Assembly (NCBI GenBank): GCA_963780635.1
Contig: CAWACW010000024.1
Span: 62,001 to 126,000, forward strand
Source: DATEPR01 sp963780635
GTDB lineage: Bacteria; Actinomycetota; Actinomycetes; Mycobacteriales; Pseudonocardiaceae
Direction: 5' to 3'
Length of the DNA: 64,000 nucleotides
In this document: positions 9,713 through 18,842 of the stretch, in pieces
Layout: every line of letters starts with the position of its first letter
Numbering within the stretch: position 1 is the stretch's first letter
Notes under the pieces: generated by a model
Database searches by the model: none
Told to the model about the DNA's origin: nothing
What the model saw: the letters and a program-made list of their open reading frames with translations, nothing else
Position numbers and translations under genes: made by a program

Positions 9713-10308
9713 GTCGCCTCCGGTCGTAGGCCGTGGTCGAGACTGGTGGCGAGTTCGGTGAGCAGGTCGTCGTCGGCCACGTCCTGGGCGGCGGGCCGGT
9801 GCGAGATCACGAAGGCCTGCACGGTGAGAAAGAACAGCCTGCCCTGTGCGGCCACCGGGGCTTCGCGGATCGAGCCGTCCGCGTGGCCCGCGGTCAGCTG
9901 TTCGGTGATGAACTTCTCGGCGAGGCGTTGCGTGGAACCGATGCGCTGCACGAGGTAGGGCAGGAGCAGTTCGGCGTCGCGGTCCAGGACGCTCCGCAGG
10001 AGCGGGTCGGCGATGAGCAGCTTCGCGGCGAGTGCCGCGGCGTCGACGAGCCGTCGCCGGGCGTGGCCGTCATTCGGCTCGATGCGGCCGAGGAGGTCGC
10101 CGAACTCCCTGGTCATCAGGGCTGCGACGACACTGGTGACGCCGGGAAAGCGGCGGTAGACGGTCATCCGGCTGGTGCCGGCGCGCTTGGCGATGTCGGT
10201 CAGCGTGGTTCGGCGCACGCCCACGGACAGCACGCACTCACGGGCCGCATCCAGCAGCACGTCATCATCCACCCTCGTGGGTGACCCGCTGTTACGTTGG
10301 GACGTCAC
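9709..10308 (-). CDS. TetR-family transcriptional regulator of the glpD block
   Basis: About 199 residues. The N-terminal helix-turn-helix is RTTLTDIAKRAGTSRMTVYRRF, typical of TetR; the C-terminal ligand domain is of the usual size. I take the GTG at 10308 (VTSQRNSG) as start; an ATG at 10326 is also in frame but overlaps the divergent gene's ATG, and a GTG at 10272 would place the inverted repeat at 10291-10315 fully upstream. It is encoded head to tail with glpD and divergent from the AGPS-like gene, so it likely represses both. The ligand is unknown; a glycerolipid or acyl derivative would fit. Confidence 0.85.
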   Translation of the reverse strand: MTSQRNSGSPTRVDDDVLLDAARECVLSVGVRRTTLTDIAKRAGTSRMTVYRRFPGVTSVVAALMTREFGDLLGRIEPNDGHARRRLVDAAALAAKLLIADPLLRSVLDRDAELLLPYLVQRIGSTQRLAEKFITEQLTAGHADGSIREAPVAAQGRLFFLTVQAFVISHRPAAQDVADDDLLTELATSLDHGLRPEAT

Positions 10309-10315
10309 GTGTAAC
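10291..10315. promoter_or_regulatory. Putative TetR operator between divergent genes
   Basis: GTTAC and GTAAC flank a 15-base centre that contains GACGTC. The repeat lies at the start of the TetR gene and just upstream of the ATG of the AGPS-like gene, so occupation would block both promoters. Confidence 0.4.
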
Positions 10316-10324
10316 ACTGTACCC

Positions 10325-11933
10325 ATGATTTCCCACACGCTGCGCGGTGGCTGGACCGACGACCCCCACCCACTGCCCGCCGGTGCGCTGCGCACACTGC
10401 ACGCGACGCTCGACCTGGCTTCGGTTCAGACGCCCGGGGTGCCGTCGTCGGAACTGGTCGTACCGGCGTCCGCGCTGCCTGCGGCGACCTTCGACGCGCT
10501 GGCGGCGATCGTCGGCGCGTCGAACATCAAGGTGGACAGGGAATCCAGGCTGGGTAGGACAGGCGGACTGTCCTACCTGGACCTGATCCGGCGGCGGGCA
10601 GGAGTCGAGGTGGCCGTGCCGGATGCCGTGGTACTGCCGGGATCGCCCGAGGAAGCGGCGGCGGTGGTCGAGGCGTGTGGGCGGCTGGCGGTGGCGGTGG
10701 TGCCGTTCGGCGGGGGTACGTCGGTGGTCGGCGGGGTGGCGGCGCTGCGGGGGGACAAGCCGGCCGTCGTCGCGGTCGACCTGATGCGGCTGGACCAACT
10801 GGTCTCGGTCGACCCGGTATCGAGGCTGGCGGTGTTGCAGGCCGGAGTGCGTGGCCCGGACGCGGAGAGCTTGCTGGCGGCGCAAGGCTTCACGCTCGGT
10901 CACTTCCCCCAGTCGTTCGAGCGAGCCACGATAGGGGGATTCGCGGCGACGAGATCGGCAGGCCAGGCATCGTCCGGGTACGGCCGGTTCGACGACATGG
11001 TCGTCGCGTTGCGGGTGGCGACGCCGAGGGGCGAGTGGCGGCTGGGAGCTGGCGCCCGCTTCGGCGGCGGGGCCGGACTTGCGGGCGTTGGTGGTGGGGA
11101 GTGAGGGTGCGTTCGGGATCATCACGGAGGTGACGGTCCGGGTGCGGCCGGCAGCTCTCGTCCGCCGGTACGAGGCCTATGCGTTCGACGGATGGGAGCG
11201 CGGGGTCACGGCGGTGCGTGCGCTGGCACAACATGACGGGCTGGCCACGGTGACCCGGCTGTCCGATGTAGACGAGACGAAGGTGGCGCTGGCGTCGTCG
11301 AGCGGGTTCGGGGCGCGTGCGTTGCGTGGATATCTGGCGGCGCGGGGGGTGCGGTCGCCGTGCCTGCTGGTGGTCGGGTGGGAGGCCGGTGATGCGCGGT
11401 CGCTGGGCCGCGCGCAGGCGGCGACCCGGCGGGCGTTGCGGGGGCACAAGCGGGTGGCGTTGGGGAAGGCGCCGGGAGAGGCGTGGCTGCGCGGGCGGTT
11501 CGGTGGGCCGCGGCAGCGGGATGCGTTGCTGGACATCGGGGTGTGTGTGGAGACGTTGGAGACGGCGGGGTACTGGTCGTCGCTGGACGCCCTGCGTTCG
11601 GCGGTTCGGTCGGCGGTGCAGGGGGCGTTGGCGGGCCGGGCGGTGGTGATGTGCCACGTGTCGCATGCGTACGAGACGGGTGCGTCGCTGTATTTCACGG
11701 TGCTGACGGCTCGGGCGGCGTCGGATCCGGAGGGCCAGTGGCAGCGAGCGAAGCGGGCGGCGTCGGAGGCGATGGCGGGCCTGGGCACGATCACGCACCA
11801 CCATGCGGTGGGTGTGGACCATGCGCCGTATCTGGAGGGTGAGATCGGTGCGCTGGGGGTCGAGGTGCTGGCGGCGGTGAAGCGGACGGTCGACCCGATG
11901 GGCGTGCTGAATCCTGGCAAACTGCTCGGATGA
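10325..11933 (+). pseudogene. FAD-binding oxidase, alkyldihydroxyacetonephosphate-synthase-like, frameshifted
   Basis: Two overlapping frames encode one protein of about 535 residues. The first part carries the FAD_binding_4 motif VVPFGGGTSVVGG and HFPQSFERATIGGFAATRSA, as in alkyl-DHAP synthase (AGPS), the ether-lipid enzyme. The sense then moves to a second frame that continues DLRALVVGSEGAFGIITEV through the C-terminal FAD-oxidase domain to VDPMGVLNPGKLLG. Removing one G of GCTGG near 11047 joins the frames, so this is a one-base insertion. It could be a true mutation or a consensus error. Dihydroxyacetone phosphate links it to the divergent glpD. Its TGA overlaps the VOC gene ATG. Confidence 0.85.
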
Positions 11934-12274
11934 AGTACGGGCTGGACCAGGTAGTGATCGACTGTGAGTCGGCCCAGCGGCTGGCGCGCTTCTGGTCGAC
12001 GGTGCTGGGTGGGTCGGCGGTGGACAGGCACAACGGTTGGTGGCACGTCGAGGCACCGGGCTTCCCGAAGTTGGCGTTCCAGCCGGTTCCGGAGTCGAAG
12101 TCGGTGAAGAACCGTCTGCACCTGGATATCGAGGTCGAGTCGATGACAGAGGCCGTCCACCTGGCCACAGCCGCGGGCGCCCGCCAGATCGGCGAGGTGG
12201 TCCACGACGAGTCGGGCGCGTTCCAGGTCATGCTCGACCCGGAAGGCAACGAGTTCTGCTTCGTCCACGACTGA
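11930..12274 (+). CDS. VOC-family (glyoxalase-like) protein
   Basis: 114 residues that form one vicinal-oxygen-chelate module: an opening LDQVVIDCESAQRLARFWS and a closing MLDPEGNEFCFVHD, the signature of actinobacterial glyoxalase-like domain proteins. Such proteins act as dimers on small metabolites or bind drugs; no substrate can be named. The start overlaps the stop of the AGPS-like gene (ATGA), so the two are co-translated. The normal length and intact frame here suggest the operon is still used despite the upstream frameshift. Confidence 0.85.
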   Translation: MKYGLDQVVIDCESAQRLARFWSTVLGGSAVDRHNGWWHVEAPGFPKLAFQPVPESKSVKNRLHLDIEVESMTEAVHLATAAGARQIGEVVHDESGAFQVMLDPEGNEFCFVHD

Positions 12275-12289
12275 GACCCACCTGGGGGA

Positions 12290-12829
12290 TTACGGGTACC
12301 GGGCGTCCAGGGTCGTAGTGACCCTTCCGGTGGCGATGTCGTACACGTGGCCGGACACGCTCACTTTCGCGGACAGCGAGGGTGCGGTGAGCAGGCACTC
12401 GACGTCGGCCTTGACGGTCGTGTGAGGATCGGCGACGGCGGAGGCTGCCAGCGTCGCCTCGGCCAGGCCGGTCGCCTCGGCGGCCTCCTGCCGGAAGCGG
12501 GAGTCGGCGAGCAACGCGGTGCCGCACTGGGTGTGGTGGACGACCGCGACTTCGAACAGTGTCTCGGCCTCACCTTCCTGAGCGAGCACCCGCTCGACGA
12601 GGAAGGCGAGAAAGGCGATGTCGTCGATGACGGCCTGGGTGACGCGTCCCCCCGCGTTGCGGATGACAGGAGCATCGCCGAGTTGGAGTCCGAGGACGAT
12701 CGCTGGGTCGACTCGATGATCGAGGCAGGTGACGACGAGCAATCGCGCGGCGGGCAGGCCCAGTGCCGCGGGGCTGTATGCCTGGGCGAACTGCTCGTTG
12801 CGCGTGAGCAGTGAGGTCATCCTGGTCAT
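12290..12829 (-). CDS. Beta-class carbonic anhydrase
   Basis: 179 residues. It interconverts carbon dioxide and bicarbonate using zinc. The Cys and Asp-Arg pair in VVTCLDHRVDP and the His and Cys in VVHHTQCGTALL are the expected zinc ligands and active-site dyad. The ATG at 12829 follows AAAGGGAACATC and is preferred over one at 12850. It ends 16 bp from the convergent VOC stop and is divergent from a TetR gene whose operators lie in the shared region, so it may be that regulator's target. Confidence 0.92.
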   Translation of the reverse strand: MTRMTSLLTRNEQFAQAYSPAALGLPAARLLVVTCLDHRVDPAIVLGLQLGDAPVIRNAGGRVTQAVIDDIAFLAFLVERVLAQEGEAETLFEVAVVHHTQCGTALLADSRFRQEAAEATGLAEATLAASAVADPHTTVKADVECLLTAPSLSAKVSVSGHVYDIATGRVTTTLDARYP

Positions 12830-12986
12830 GATGTTCCCTTTCCGTTGCACGGAGTGCGTGTCATCGAGCGGGCGCGGGCGCTTGCTGGTGGGGTGGCCGC
12901 GAGGAGAGGTCAGGACTTCGGCCCCGGCACGCGCTCGCGGGGTGCCGGGATCTGCAGGTGCTCAGCGGGAGCCGCCCTGACCGTAA

Positions 12987-13030
12987 GTGGACGCTGTCCA
13001 CATTAGGCCGCGTTTGTGGACGCTGTCCAC
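12987..13030. promoter_or_regulatory. Doubled operator of the adjacent TetR gene
   Basis: The perfect inverted repeat GTGGACGCTGTCCAC occurs twice, at 12987-13001 and 13016-13030, with 29 bp between equivalent positions, directly upstream of the TetR start at 13048. Two identical palindromes close to three helical turns apart point to cooperative binding of two dimers and autoregulation. Confidence 0.8.
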
Positions 13031-13047
13031 TTCGTTATCCTGTCGTT

Positions 13048-13705
13048 GTGACGGCAGGCGGATCAGCAGGGGAGACGCGGCATTCGGAGCGTCGACGCCG
13101 CCCGCGAGGCGCCGTCCGCGACGGCCTGGTCGCCGCGGGGCTGGAGCTGGCACGGACAGGGGGGCCGGACGCCGTGGTGCTCCGGGAGGCGACCCGGATG
13201 GTGGGCGTGGTGCCCAATGCCGCGTACCGGCACTTCGCCGACCGGGACGAACTGCTCGCCGCGGTGTGCGCGGCGGCAATGCGCGAGCTCGCCGACCGCA
13301 TGGCCGCCGGTGTCGCCCGCGTGCGCGGCAAGCACGGCGATCCCGTCGCGTCCCGGCGTCGGCTGCGCGCGGTCGGTGCGGCCTACCTGGAGTTCGCGCG
13401 CGAGGAACCCGGTCTGTTCGCCACCGCGTTCGCCCTGCCGCAGCAGCACGCCTACGGCGTCTCCGACGACGAGACCGGAGCGGAGCCGACGCCCCTAGGT
13501 CAGCTCCGCGCCAGGCTCGACGAACTGGTCGACGCCGGCGTGCTCGACCCGCGGCGCCGCGACGGTATCGAGTACCCGATCTGGTCCGCGGTACACGGAC
13601 TGGCAGTGCTTGCCGGACAAGGGCCGCTGCGCGACGTCCCCACCGCCAGCCAGGCGTCGCCTGGAGGAACTCACCTTCCGCTTCATCGACGGGGGCCTGG
13701 CCTGA
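13048..13705 (+). pseudogene. TetR-family regulator with a C-terminal frameshift
   Basis: From the GTG at 13048 (VTAGGSAGETR) the frame gives a TetR N-terminus: REATRMVGVVPNAAYRHFAD is the helix-turn-helix, followed by a WHG-type ligand domain (GAAYLEFAREEPGLFATAF). After GPLRDVPTASQA the family-like ending RRLEELTFRFIDGGLA continues in another frame and stops at 13705, so there is a one-base indel near 13655. In the uncorrected frame the protein runs into the repeat field to 13863. Domain length is normal if corrected. It is divergent from the carbonic anhydrase and very likely binds the two palindromes upstream. Confidence 0.8.
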
Positions 13706-13806
13706 GCCGGCACTCCGCCGCTGTCGAACCTGTTCGCGGATCCATTGCTGAGGAATTCGCGGCGGCCGGCAGGCAGCTCCATCGGCCTCGCTCGAAGCCG
13801 GCAAGT

Positions 13807-14562
13807 GTGTTGTCCTTTGGGTGGGCGACATGCGGGATCGAGTGTTTGGCCCGGCGGTGGTGATGCGTGTTGTCCTTTGGGTGGGCGACATGCGGGATCG
13901 AGTGTTTGGCCCGGCGGTGGTGATGCGTGTTGTCCCTTGGGTGGGCGACATGCAGGTTTCGGTTGGTTGTGGTCGTCGGCGGGTTGCGCCGGGTCCATGG
14001 GGTGATCGGCACGCGTGGGTTCGGCTGGTTCTGGTCGTCGGCCGGGCGCATCACGTCCACTGAGTGGTCGACACGCGCGGCTCGGTTCGGTTGGGTCGCT
14101 GATCGTTGCGTGTCGTCCATTCAGTGGTCTGTTGGCTGGCGCGGGTGTGGCCTGCCGTGTCGCCGGTCGGGCGCGTGTCGTCCCTTGAGGGGGCGGTACT
14201 CCGGTCTTGGCCGACTTTCGCTGTGATCTCAGGGCGTGTCGTCCATTGAGCGGGCGTTATCCGCTTGGCCCGAGTTCTGCGATCCGGCCCGCTGCCGACT
14301 GGCACCCGGCGGCAGTCTTCCTCGCGGAGGTGGGTCTCGGTGCGTGTCGTCCAGTGAGGGGTCGACTGATGTGGGCATGGCCTGTTCGCTTGGCCGGTTG
14401 GGCGCGTGTCGTCCATTGAGCGGGCGATGCCCACTTGGCCGAGTGTGGCGTGGTCTTACCGGTGTCGTCCGTCGACGGGGTGACTCGTCCGGGTCGGGCC
14501 GAGGGCGGATGCTTCTCGGGCCTGCCGCTGCCGTCCGTTGACCGGCCGGTCAACGACCTCCT
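13807..14562. repeat. Repeat field A: palindromic core repeats, 60-bp tandem units
   Basis: Units of 60 bp lie at 13807-13866 and 13867-13926, with a third partial unit to about 13954. Each begins GTGTTGTCC(t/c)TTGGGTGGGC. After that the same core recurs in diverged form every 50-110 bp: GTGTCGTCCATTGAGCGGGC at about 14236 and 14406, with variants near 14057 (reverse sense), 14108, 14166, 14342 and 14462, and a full palindrome GTTGACCGGCCGGTCAAC near 14537. The field separates the 3' ends of two convergent genes. Long open frames cross it in several phases, which is a result of the repetition and GC content rather than coding. Confidence 0.85.
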
Positions 14563-14648
14563 CGCGAGTTGGCCGTCGGGTGGGTGGTTGGCTCGCGAGT
14601 GGTCCGCTCAATGGCCGACTCGTGCGGAGTCGGCTCTGGGGGAGACCG

Positions 14649-15653
14649 TTACGGCTCCGGGCACGTGACCAGCATTTTGCCGGTGTTCTCGCCTCGCATC
14701 ATGGCCAGGAAGGCTGCCGGCGCGTTCGACAGACCCTCTACCACCGTTTCCCGGTAGCGGATCTTGCCCTCGCGCAGCCACCCGCTCATCTCGGCCACGA
14801 ACCGCGGCTGCAGGTCCCCGTGATCACGCACCAGCAAACCGCGCAGCGTCAACCGCTTCCGCACGATCTCACCCAGATTCCGAGGAGCCACCGGCGGTTC
14901 CGTCGCGTTGTACGCCGAGATCATCCCGCACACCGCCACCCGGCCGTGCACGTTCAACGCCCCCAACGCGGCCTCAAGGTGCTCACCGCCGACGTTGTCG
15001 AAGTACACCTCGATCCCATCCGGCGCCGCCTCCGCCAGCTGCCCGAACACCGGCCCGTCCTTGTAGTTGAACGCCGCGTCGAACCCCAGATCGTCCACCA
15101 GATGCGCCACCTTGGCGGCCGAGCCGGCACTCCCGATCACCCGGCGTGCACCCTTCAACCGCGCGATCTGTCCCGCCAGCGACCCCACGGCACCAGCCGC
15201 GCCCGACACGAACACCGTGTCGCCAGGCTGCAAGGCAGCGACCGAGACCAGGCCCGCATACGCCGTGAGCCCAGGCATCCCGAGCACGCCGAGGTACGCC
15301 CCAGCGGGCGCCAACGTCAGGTCGATCTTCGTCGCATGACGTGCCGGCACGACCGCATGCGAACGCCACCCGAGCCCGTGCAGCACCACGTCCCCGACCT
15401 GGAACGCGTCCGAATTCGACGAGACGACCTCGCCGACCGCACCGCCCTCCAGCGGACGCCCGACCTCGTACGGCGGGACGTAGGACTTGATGTCGTTCAT
15501 CCGGCCGCGCATGTACGGGTCGACACTCATCACGAGGTTGCGCACCACGACCTCTTCGGCACCCGGCGCCGGCACGTCCACCTCGACGTGCTCGAAACAC
15601 GACGCCGTCGGCCATCCGTGCGGCCTCGATGCCAGCCGGATCTCGACACCCAT
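14649..15653 (-). CDS. NADP-dependent medium-chain oxidoreductase (quinone/prostaglandin-reductase-like)
   Basis: 334 residues of the zinc-free MDR type. VDPYMRGRMND is the family signature of leukotriene B4 dehydrogenase/curcumin-reductase-like proteins, VFVSGAAGAVGSLAGQIA is the NADPH-binding glycine motif, and VYFDNVGGEHLEAAL follows as in those enzymes. It would reduce the double bond of enones with NADPH. Start at 15653 (MGVEIRLASRPHG), with GGAGG five bases upstream; the ATG at 15665 lies before that site. The 3' end is beside repeat field A. The 12 bp spacing to the next gene upstream on the same strand suggests co-transcription with the FtsK cluster. Confidence 0.9.
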   Translation of the reverse strand: MGVEIRLASRPHGWPTASCFEHVEVDVPAPGAEEVVVRNLVMSVDPYMRGRMNDIKSYVPPYEVGRPLEGGAVGEVVSSNSDAFQVGDVVLHGLGWRSHAVVPARHATKIDLTLAPAGAYLGVLGMPGLTAYAGLVSVAALQPGDTVFVSGAAGAVGSLAGQIARLKGARRVIGSAGSAAKVAHLVDDLGFDAAFNYKDGPVFGQLAEAAPDGIEVYFDNVGGEHLEAALGALNVHGRVAVCGMISAYNATEPPVAPRNLGEIVRKRLTLRGLLVRDHGDLQPRFVAEMSGWLREGKIRYRETVVEGLSNAPAAFLAMMRGENTGKMLVTCPEP

Positions 15654-15665
15654 GCCAACCTCCAA

Positions 15666-16040
15666 CTATGTGCGCCGCCGCGGCAGCAGGCCGGCCTTCC
15701 GCAGCGCGTCCCGCAGTGCATCGTAGGTACGCCCGACCTCCGCGTCAGCCCTGTCGGCCGCTTCCTGCGTCACATCGACGGGCACACTCGGCGCCGGTTG
15801 CTCGCCCACCTCGACCCACCGCTCGGCCCACAGCAGCTCCTGGGCCGACTCCCAGTGCAGCCGCACACTCAGCCTCGACACCCGCTCCCGCTCGACCGCA
15901 GCCGCCAGTGCCTTGTCCGCGTCCGCGAGATTGGCCTTCAACGCCTCGGACGCCGCCTTGTCGTGCTCACGGATCCGCGCCACGGCCTCCGTGTTGCCGT
16001 CGGCCAGTTCCTTGTACCGCCGCGCCGCATCGCCGTTCAC
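15666..16040 (-). CDS. Hypothetical helical protein of the FtsK cluster
   Basis: 124 residues, with a long charged and Ala-rich helix in the first half (REHDKAASEALKANLADADK) likely to form a coiled coil, and a second helical part ending DALRDALRKAGLLPRRRT. No signal peptide or membrane segment. The ATG at 16040 overlaps the stop of the FtsK-like ATPase gene (ATGA), so it is made in step with the ATPase. I recognise no named family. By position it may be a cofactor or adaptor of the ATPase. Confidence 0.75.
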   Translation of the reverse strand: MNGDAARRYKELADGNTEAVARIREHDKAASEALKANLADADKALAAAVERERVSRLSVRLHWESAQELLWAERWVEVGEQPAPSVPVDVTQEAADRADAEVGRTYDALRDALRKAGLLPRRRT

Positions 16041-18781
16041 GGACGATCACCGGAGGCCAGTGAGAACGGGATGATCACCTGCGGCCGCGTGTGCTCGAAC
16101 CGGTCGAAGTACAGGCCGCGCCGCGCGCGCGGCGACCAGGACACGGTCTGGCCCTGCGCCAGCGTCATCTGCAGCTCCTGGCCCTGCACGTCGAACGCCA
16201 CCCACGGCCCGATGTCGTCCAGTTGGCCGATCGGCAGCATCGCCTTCAACCGGCCGACGCCACGCCACCACCCCAGCACGTGCGTCCGGTGCTCCGGGCC
16301 GTGGCGCAGCACCGCCCGCAACGCGTCGAGGCCTGAGGTGAAGGTCGCCGGGTCCTTGATCTCCAGTGTCGCCTGTGCCGCGTCGACGCCGTACCAGAAC
16401 ACGTACCGCGGCCGGTCCGTCCCGCCGGCGCCCAACTCGGCCGCCACCTCGGTCAGCCACGGCCGGAAGTCCGCCCGGTCCACCACGGTGACCTCGTGCC
16501 CGTCGGCCGCCAGCTGCGCCACCAGCCAGTCGATCGGCTCCTTCGCGTCCTCCACCAGGCGGCACAGCGTGAACTCCGCCGTGCCCGGTTCGTGCTGCCG
16601 CGCCACGGACAGCGCCGCGGCGCCGAGCACGCTCGCCGCGTCCAGCACCGACGACCCGATCACCGCGAGATTGCGGCCCGGCGCGCCCGGCAGGGACGTC
16701 ACCGCCGCGCTGCCCGCCACGTCGATGATCTGGCCCAGCACCGCCGACACCGGCCCGGCACCCGGCCGCAACTGCTGGAAGTCGGCCGCCGACGCGAGCG
16801 GTGGCACATGGCTGCCGTCGAACAGGCGCGGTACCGGCTTGGTCTCGTCGCGCTTGTCCCACAGCGCGAGCTGCAGCTTGTCGAACGTGCCCCGGCTGGT
16901 CGAGTCCGGGATCCGGGCCTGCTGGTTGCCCTGCGCCACACCGGATTCGTGGTTGACGATCGCGTGCCACCTGGGCAGTTCCAGGGCCGCGTTGTTCTGG
17001 TCGGCCAGCACCCTGCGGGCCTTGGGCAGCGCGATCCGCAGGATGAACTGCTCGAAGATCGCCGGTTTGCCCCAGAACGCCTCGATGCTGGACACGTCCT
17101 GGCTGGCCAGCACCAGGTGGATGCCCTGCGACCGGCCGCGTCGCGCCACGTCCTCCAGCAGCCCGGTGGCAGCCACGGCCACCGGGTCGCGTTCGGCGAA
17201 CAGGTACTGGAACTCGTCGATCACCGCGACGATCCGGGGCCAGCGGCCGTCCGGGTTCTCTTCGCGCAGTTCTTCGAGTTTGGTCACCTCGTGCTGTTTC
17301 GCGACGTCCGCCCGGTAGCGCATGGTGTCCGCGAGGAACTTCAGCAGTGCGACGCCGAACTCGCGGTCGGCGTTCACGTTCACGCCGACCAGTTGCGCGT
17401 GCGGCAGCCACGTCGGGTCCCGCCTGCCCGGGGTGAACTGGGCGAACGACACGCCTTCCTTGAAGTCCAGCAGGTACAGCTCCAGCTCGTCCGGCGAGTA
17501 CCGCGCGGTGAGGCCGCCGAGCATCGCGTACAGGAAGTTCGTCTTGCCCGATCCACTGGGCCCGCCGATCAGCGCGTGCGGCGAGGAGTCGCCCAGCACG
17601 AGGTCGACGGGGGTGCCGTCGATCATCCCGACGGGCGTGAGCAGGCCCGCCGCCGAGCGCTCCCGCCAGTGCTCGGCGGGCAGCAGGTCCTCGAACGTGC
17701 ACAGCCTGGCCCGGCGGAACTCCAGTTCCGCCGCGATCTCCGCGCACACCCTGGGCACGTCGGCCCTGGGCAGCGGCGGATCGGGCGTGACGGTGGCGTG
17801 CGGGCCGGTCATGCTGCACCGGGCCGTGCGCTCGTCGATGAAGTCGATCATCTCCATCGGACTGTTCACGGTGACGGGCAGGTCGACCACGATCAGCTGG
17901 ATCCCGGACGCCAGCCCGTTGCGTGCGACCCGCAGCAGTTGCTGCTGCTGCTCGTCGGGCAGGGCCTGCCGGTTGCCGAACAGCACCGCGACCCGCCACG
18001 GCTCGGTCCGCCTGCCCGCGCGGCCGCTGATCGACGTCAGCGACGTGTCACCGCCGGCCAGCACACCGGTGTGCACGCGGCGGATGTGGTCGGACAGCTC
18101 GTCCAGCAGTTCCTTGGGCCGTGCCGGGTCGTGCACGGTGAGCAGGCCGGCCCTGGTCAACGGGTACAGGCCGGGCAGTGAACCGGTGAGCTGCCCGGTG
18201 TCCCACACGTGCACGTGCACCAGGCCGGGTTGCAGGTAGCTCAGCACGCGCAGCAGCAGCGTCTCCACGAGCGCCTCGGCGGTGCTCCGGCTGTCCGGCG
18301 TGGTGGCGATGTGCAGGTGTGCGGTGTCCAGCAGCGGCACGGCGACCGGGAACGGGATCTGCTCCGGCGCCTCGTCCGCGACCGCGCTGCCGATCCGCCA
18401 CAGTTCGGGCAGCTCACCCATGCCGTCCGCGGTGCCGATCGTGCCCAGCCAGGTCTGCCACGGCTCGCCCGCAGCACCGGGTGCGGCCCTGGTGACCAGC
18501 TCGGTCAACGCCAGCGGGCCCCGATCGGCCCACTCGCCGAACTGCGAGCGTCGGTCCGCGGCGACCTTCTCGATGACGTCGGCCAGCCGCGGATTGCCCA
18601 GCGCGATGGTGGGGTCGACGGAGGTCTCCGAGCGCAGCCACAGCTCCACCATGACCCGGGCGTGTTCCTCGGCGATCATGTCCTGCTGCCGGCTCGCGAT
18701 GCCCAGGGCTGTGCCCACGGCCGTGCGGAACTCCGCGAGCGCGAGCTTGATCTTGTCGCGCCGTTCAGTGCGCCTGTTCAA
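16037..18781 (-). CDS. FtsK/SpoIIIE-domain ATPase, soluble
   Basis: 914 residues with no membrane segment. A central P-loop, GGPSGSGKTNFLYA near residue 405, and the Walker B IVAVIDEFQYLF near residue 518 define an FtsK/SpoIIIE motor; DVARRGRSQGIHLVLASQ is typical of the fold. Flanking segments, roughly 140-330 (HLHIATTPDS... to GLVHVHVWD) and 690-880 (LAVIGSSVLDAAS), have the same alpha/beta rhythm without a P-loop, so the protein resembles the multi-ATPase layout of the type VII secretion motor EccC but with only one canonical site and no transmembrane anchor. Two small helical genes lie upstream and a coiled-coil gene overlaps its stop. The role is not known. Confidence 0.88.
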   Translation of the reverse strand: MNRRTERRDKIKLALAEFRTAVGTALGIASRQQDMIAEEHARVMVELWLRSETSVDPTIALGNPRLADVIEKVAADRRSQFGEWADRGPLALTELVTRAAPGAAGEPWQTWLGTIGTADGMGELPELWRIGSAVADEAPEQIPFPVAVPLLDTAHLHIATTPDSRSTAEALVETLLLRVLSYLQPGLVHVHVWDTGQLTGSLPGLYPLTRAGLLTVHDPARPKELLDELSDHIRRVHTGVLAGGDTSLTSISGRAGRRTEPWRVAVLFGNRQALPDEQQQQLLRVARNGLASGIQLIVVDLPVTVNSPMEMIDFIDERTARCSMTGPHATVTPDPPLPRADVPRVCAEIAAELEFRRARLCTFEDLLPAEHWRERSAAGLLTPVGMIDGTPVDLVLGDSSPHALIGGPSGSGKTNFLYAMLGGLTARYSPDELELYLLDFKEGVSFAQFTPGRRDPTWLPHAQLVGVNVNADREFGVALLKFLADTMRYRADVAKQHEVTKLEELREENPDGRWPRIVAVIDEFQYLFAERDPVAVAATGLLEDVARRGRSQGIHLVLASQDVSSIEAFWGKPAIFEQFILRIALPKARRVLADQNNAALELPRWHAIVNHESGVAQGNQQARIPDSTSRGTFDKLQLALWDKRDETKPVPRLFDGSHVPPLASAADFQQLRPGAGPVSAVLGQIIDVAGSAAVTSLPGAPGRNLAVIGSSVLDAASVLGAAALSVARQHEPGTAEFTLCRLVEDAKEPIDWLVAQLAADGHEVTVVDRADFRPWLTEVAAELGAGGTDRPRYVFWYGVDAAQATLEIKDPATFTSGLDALRAVLRHGPEHRTHVLGWWRGVGRLKAMLPIGQLDDIGPWVAFDVQGQELQMTLAQGQTVSWSPRARRGLYFDRFEHTRPQVIIPFSLASGDRP

Positions 18782-18842
18782 CCCAAACCCCTCGGTGCCC
18801 GTCGGCCCCTCCCCGCGGGCGTGATCAACCTACCGAACGCCC

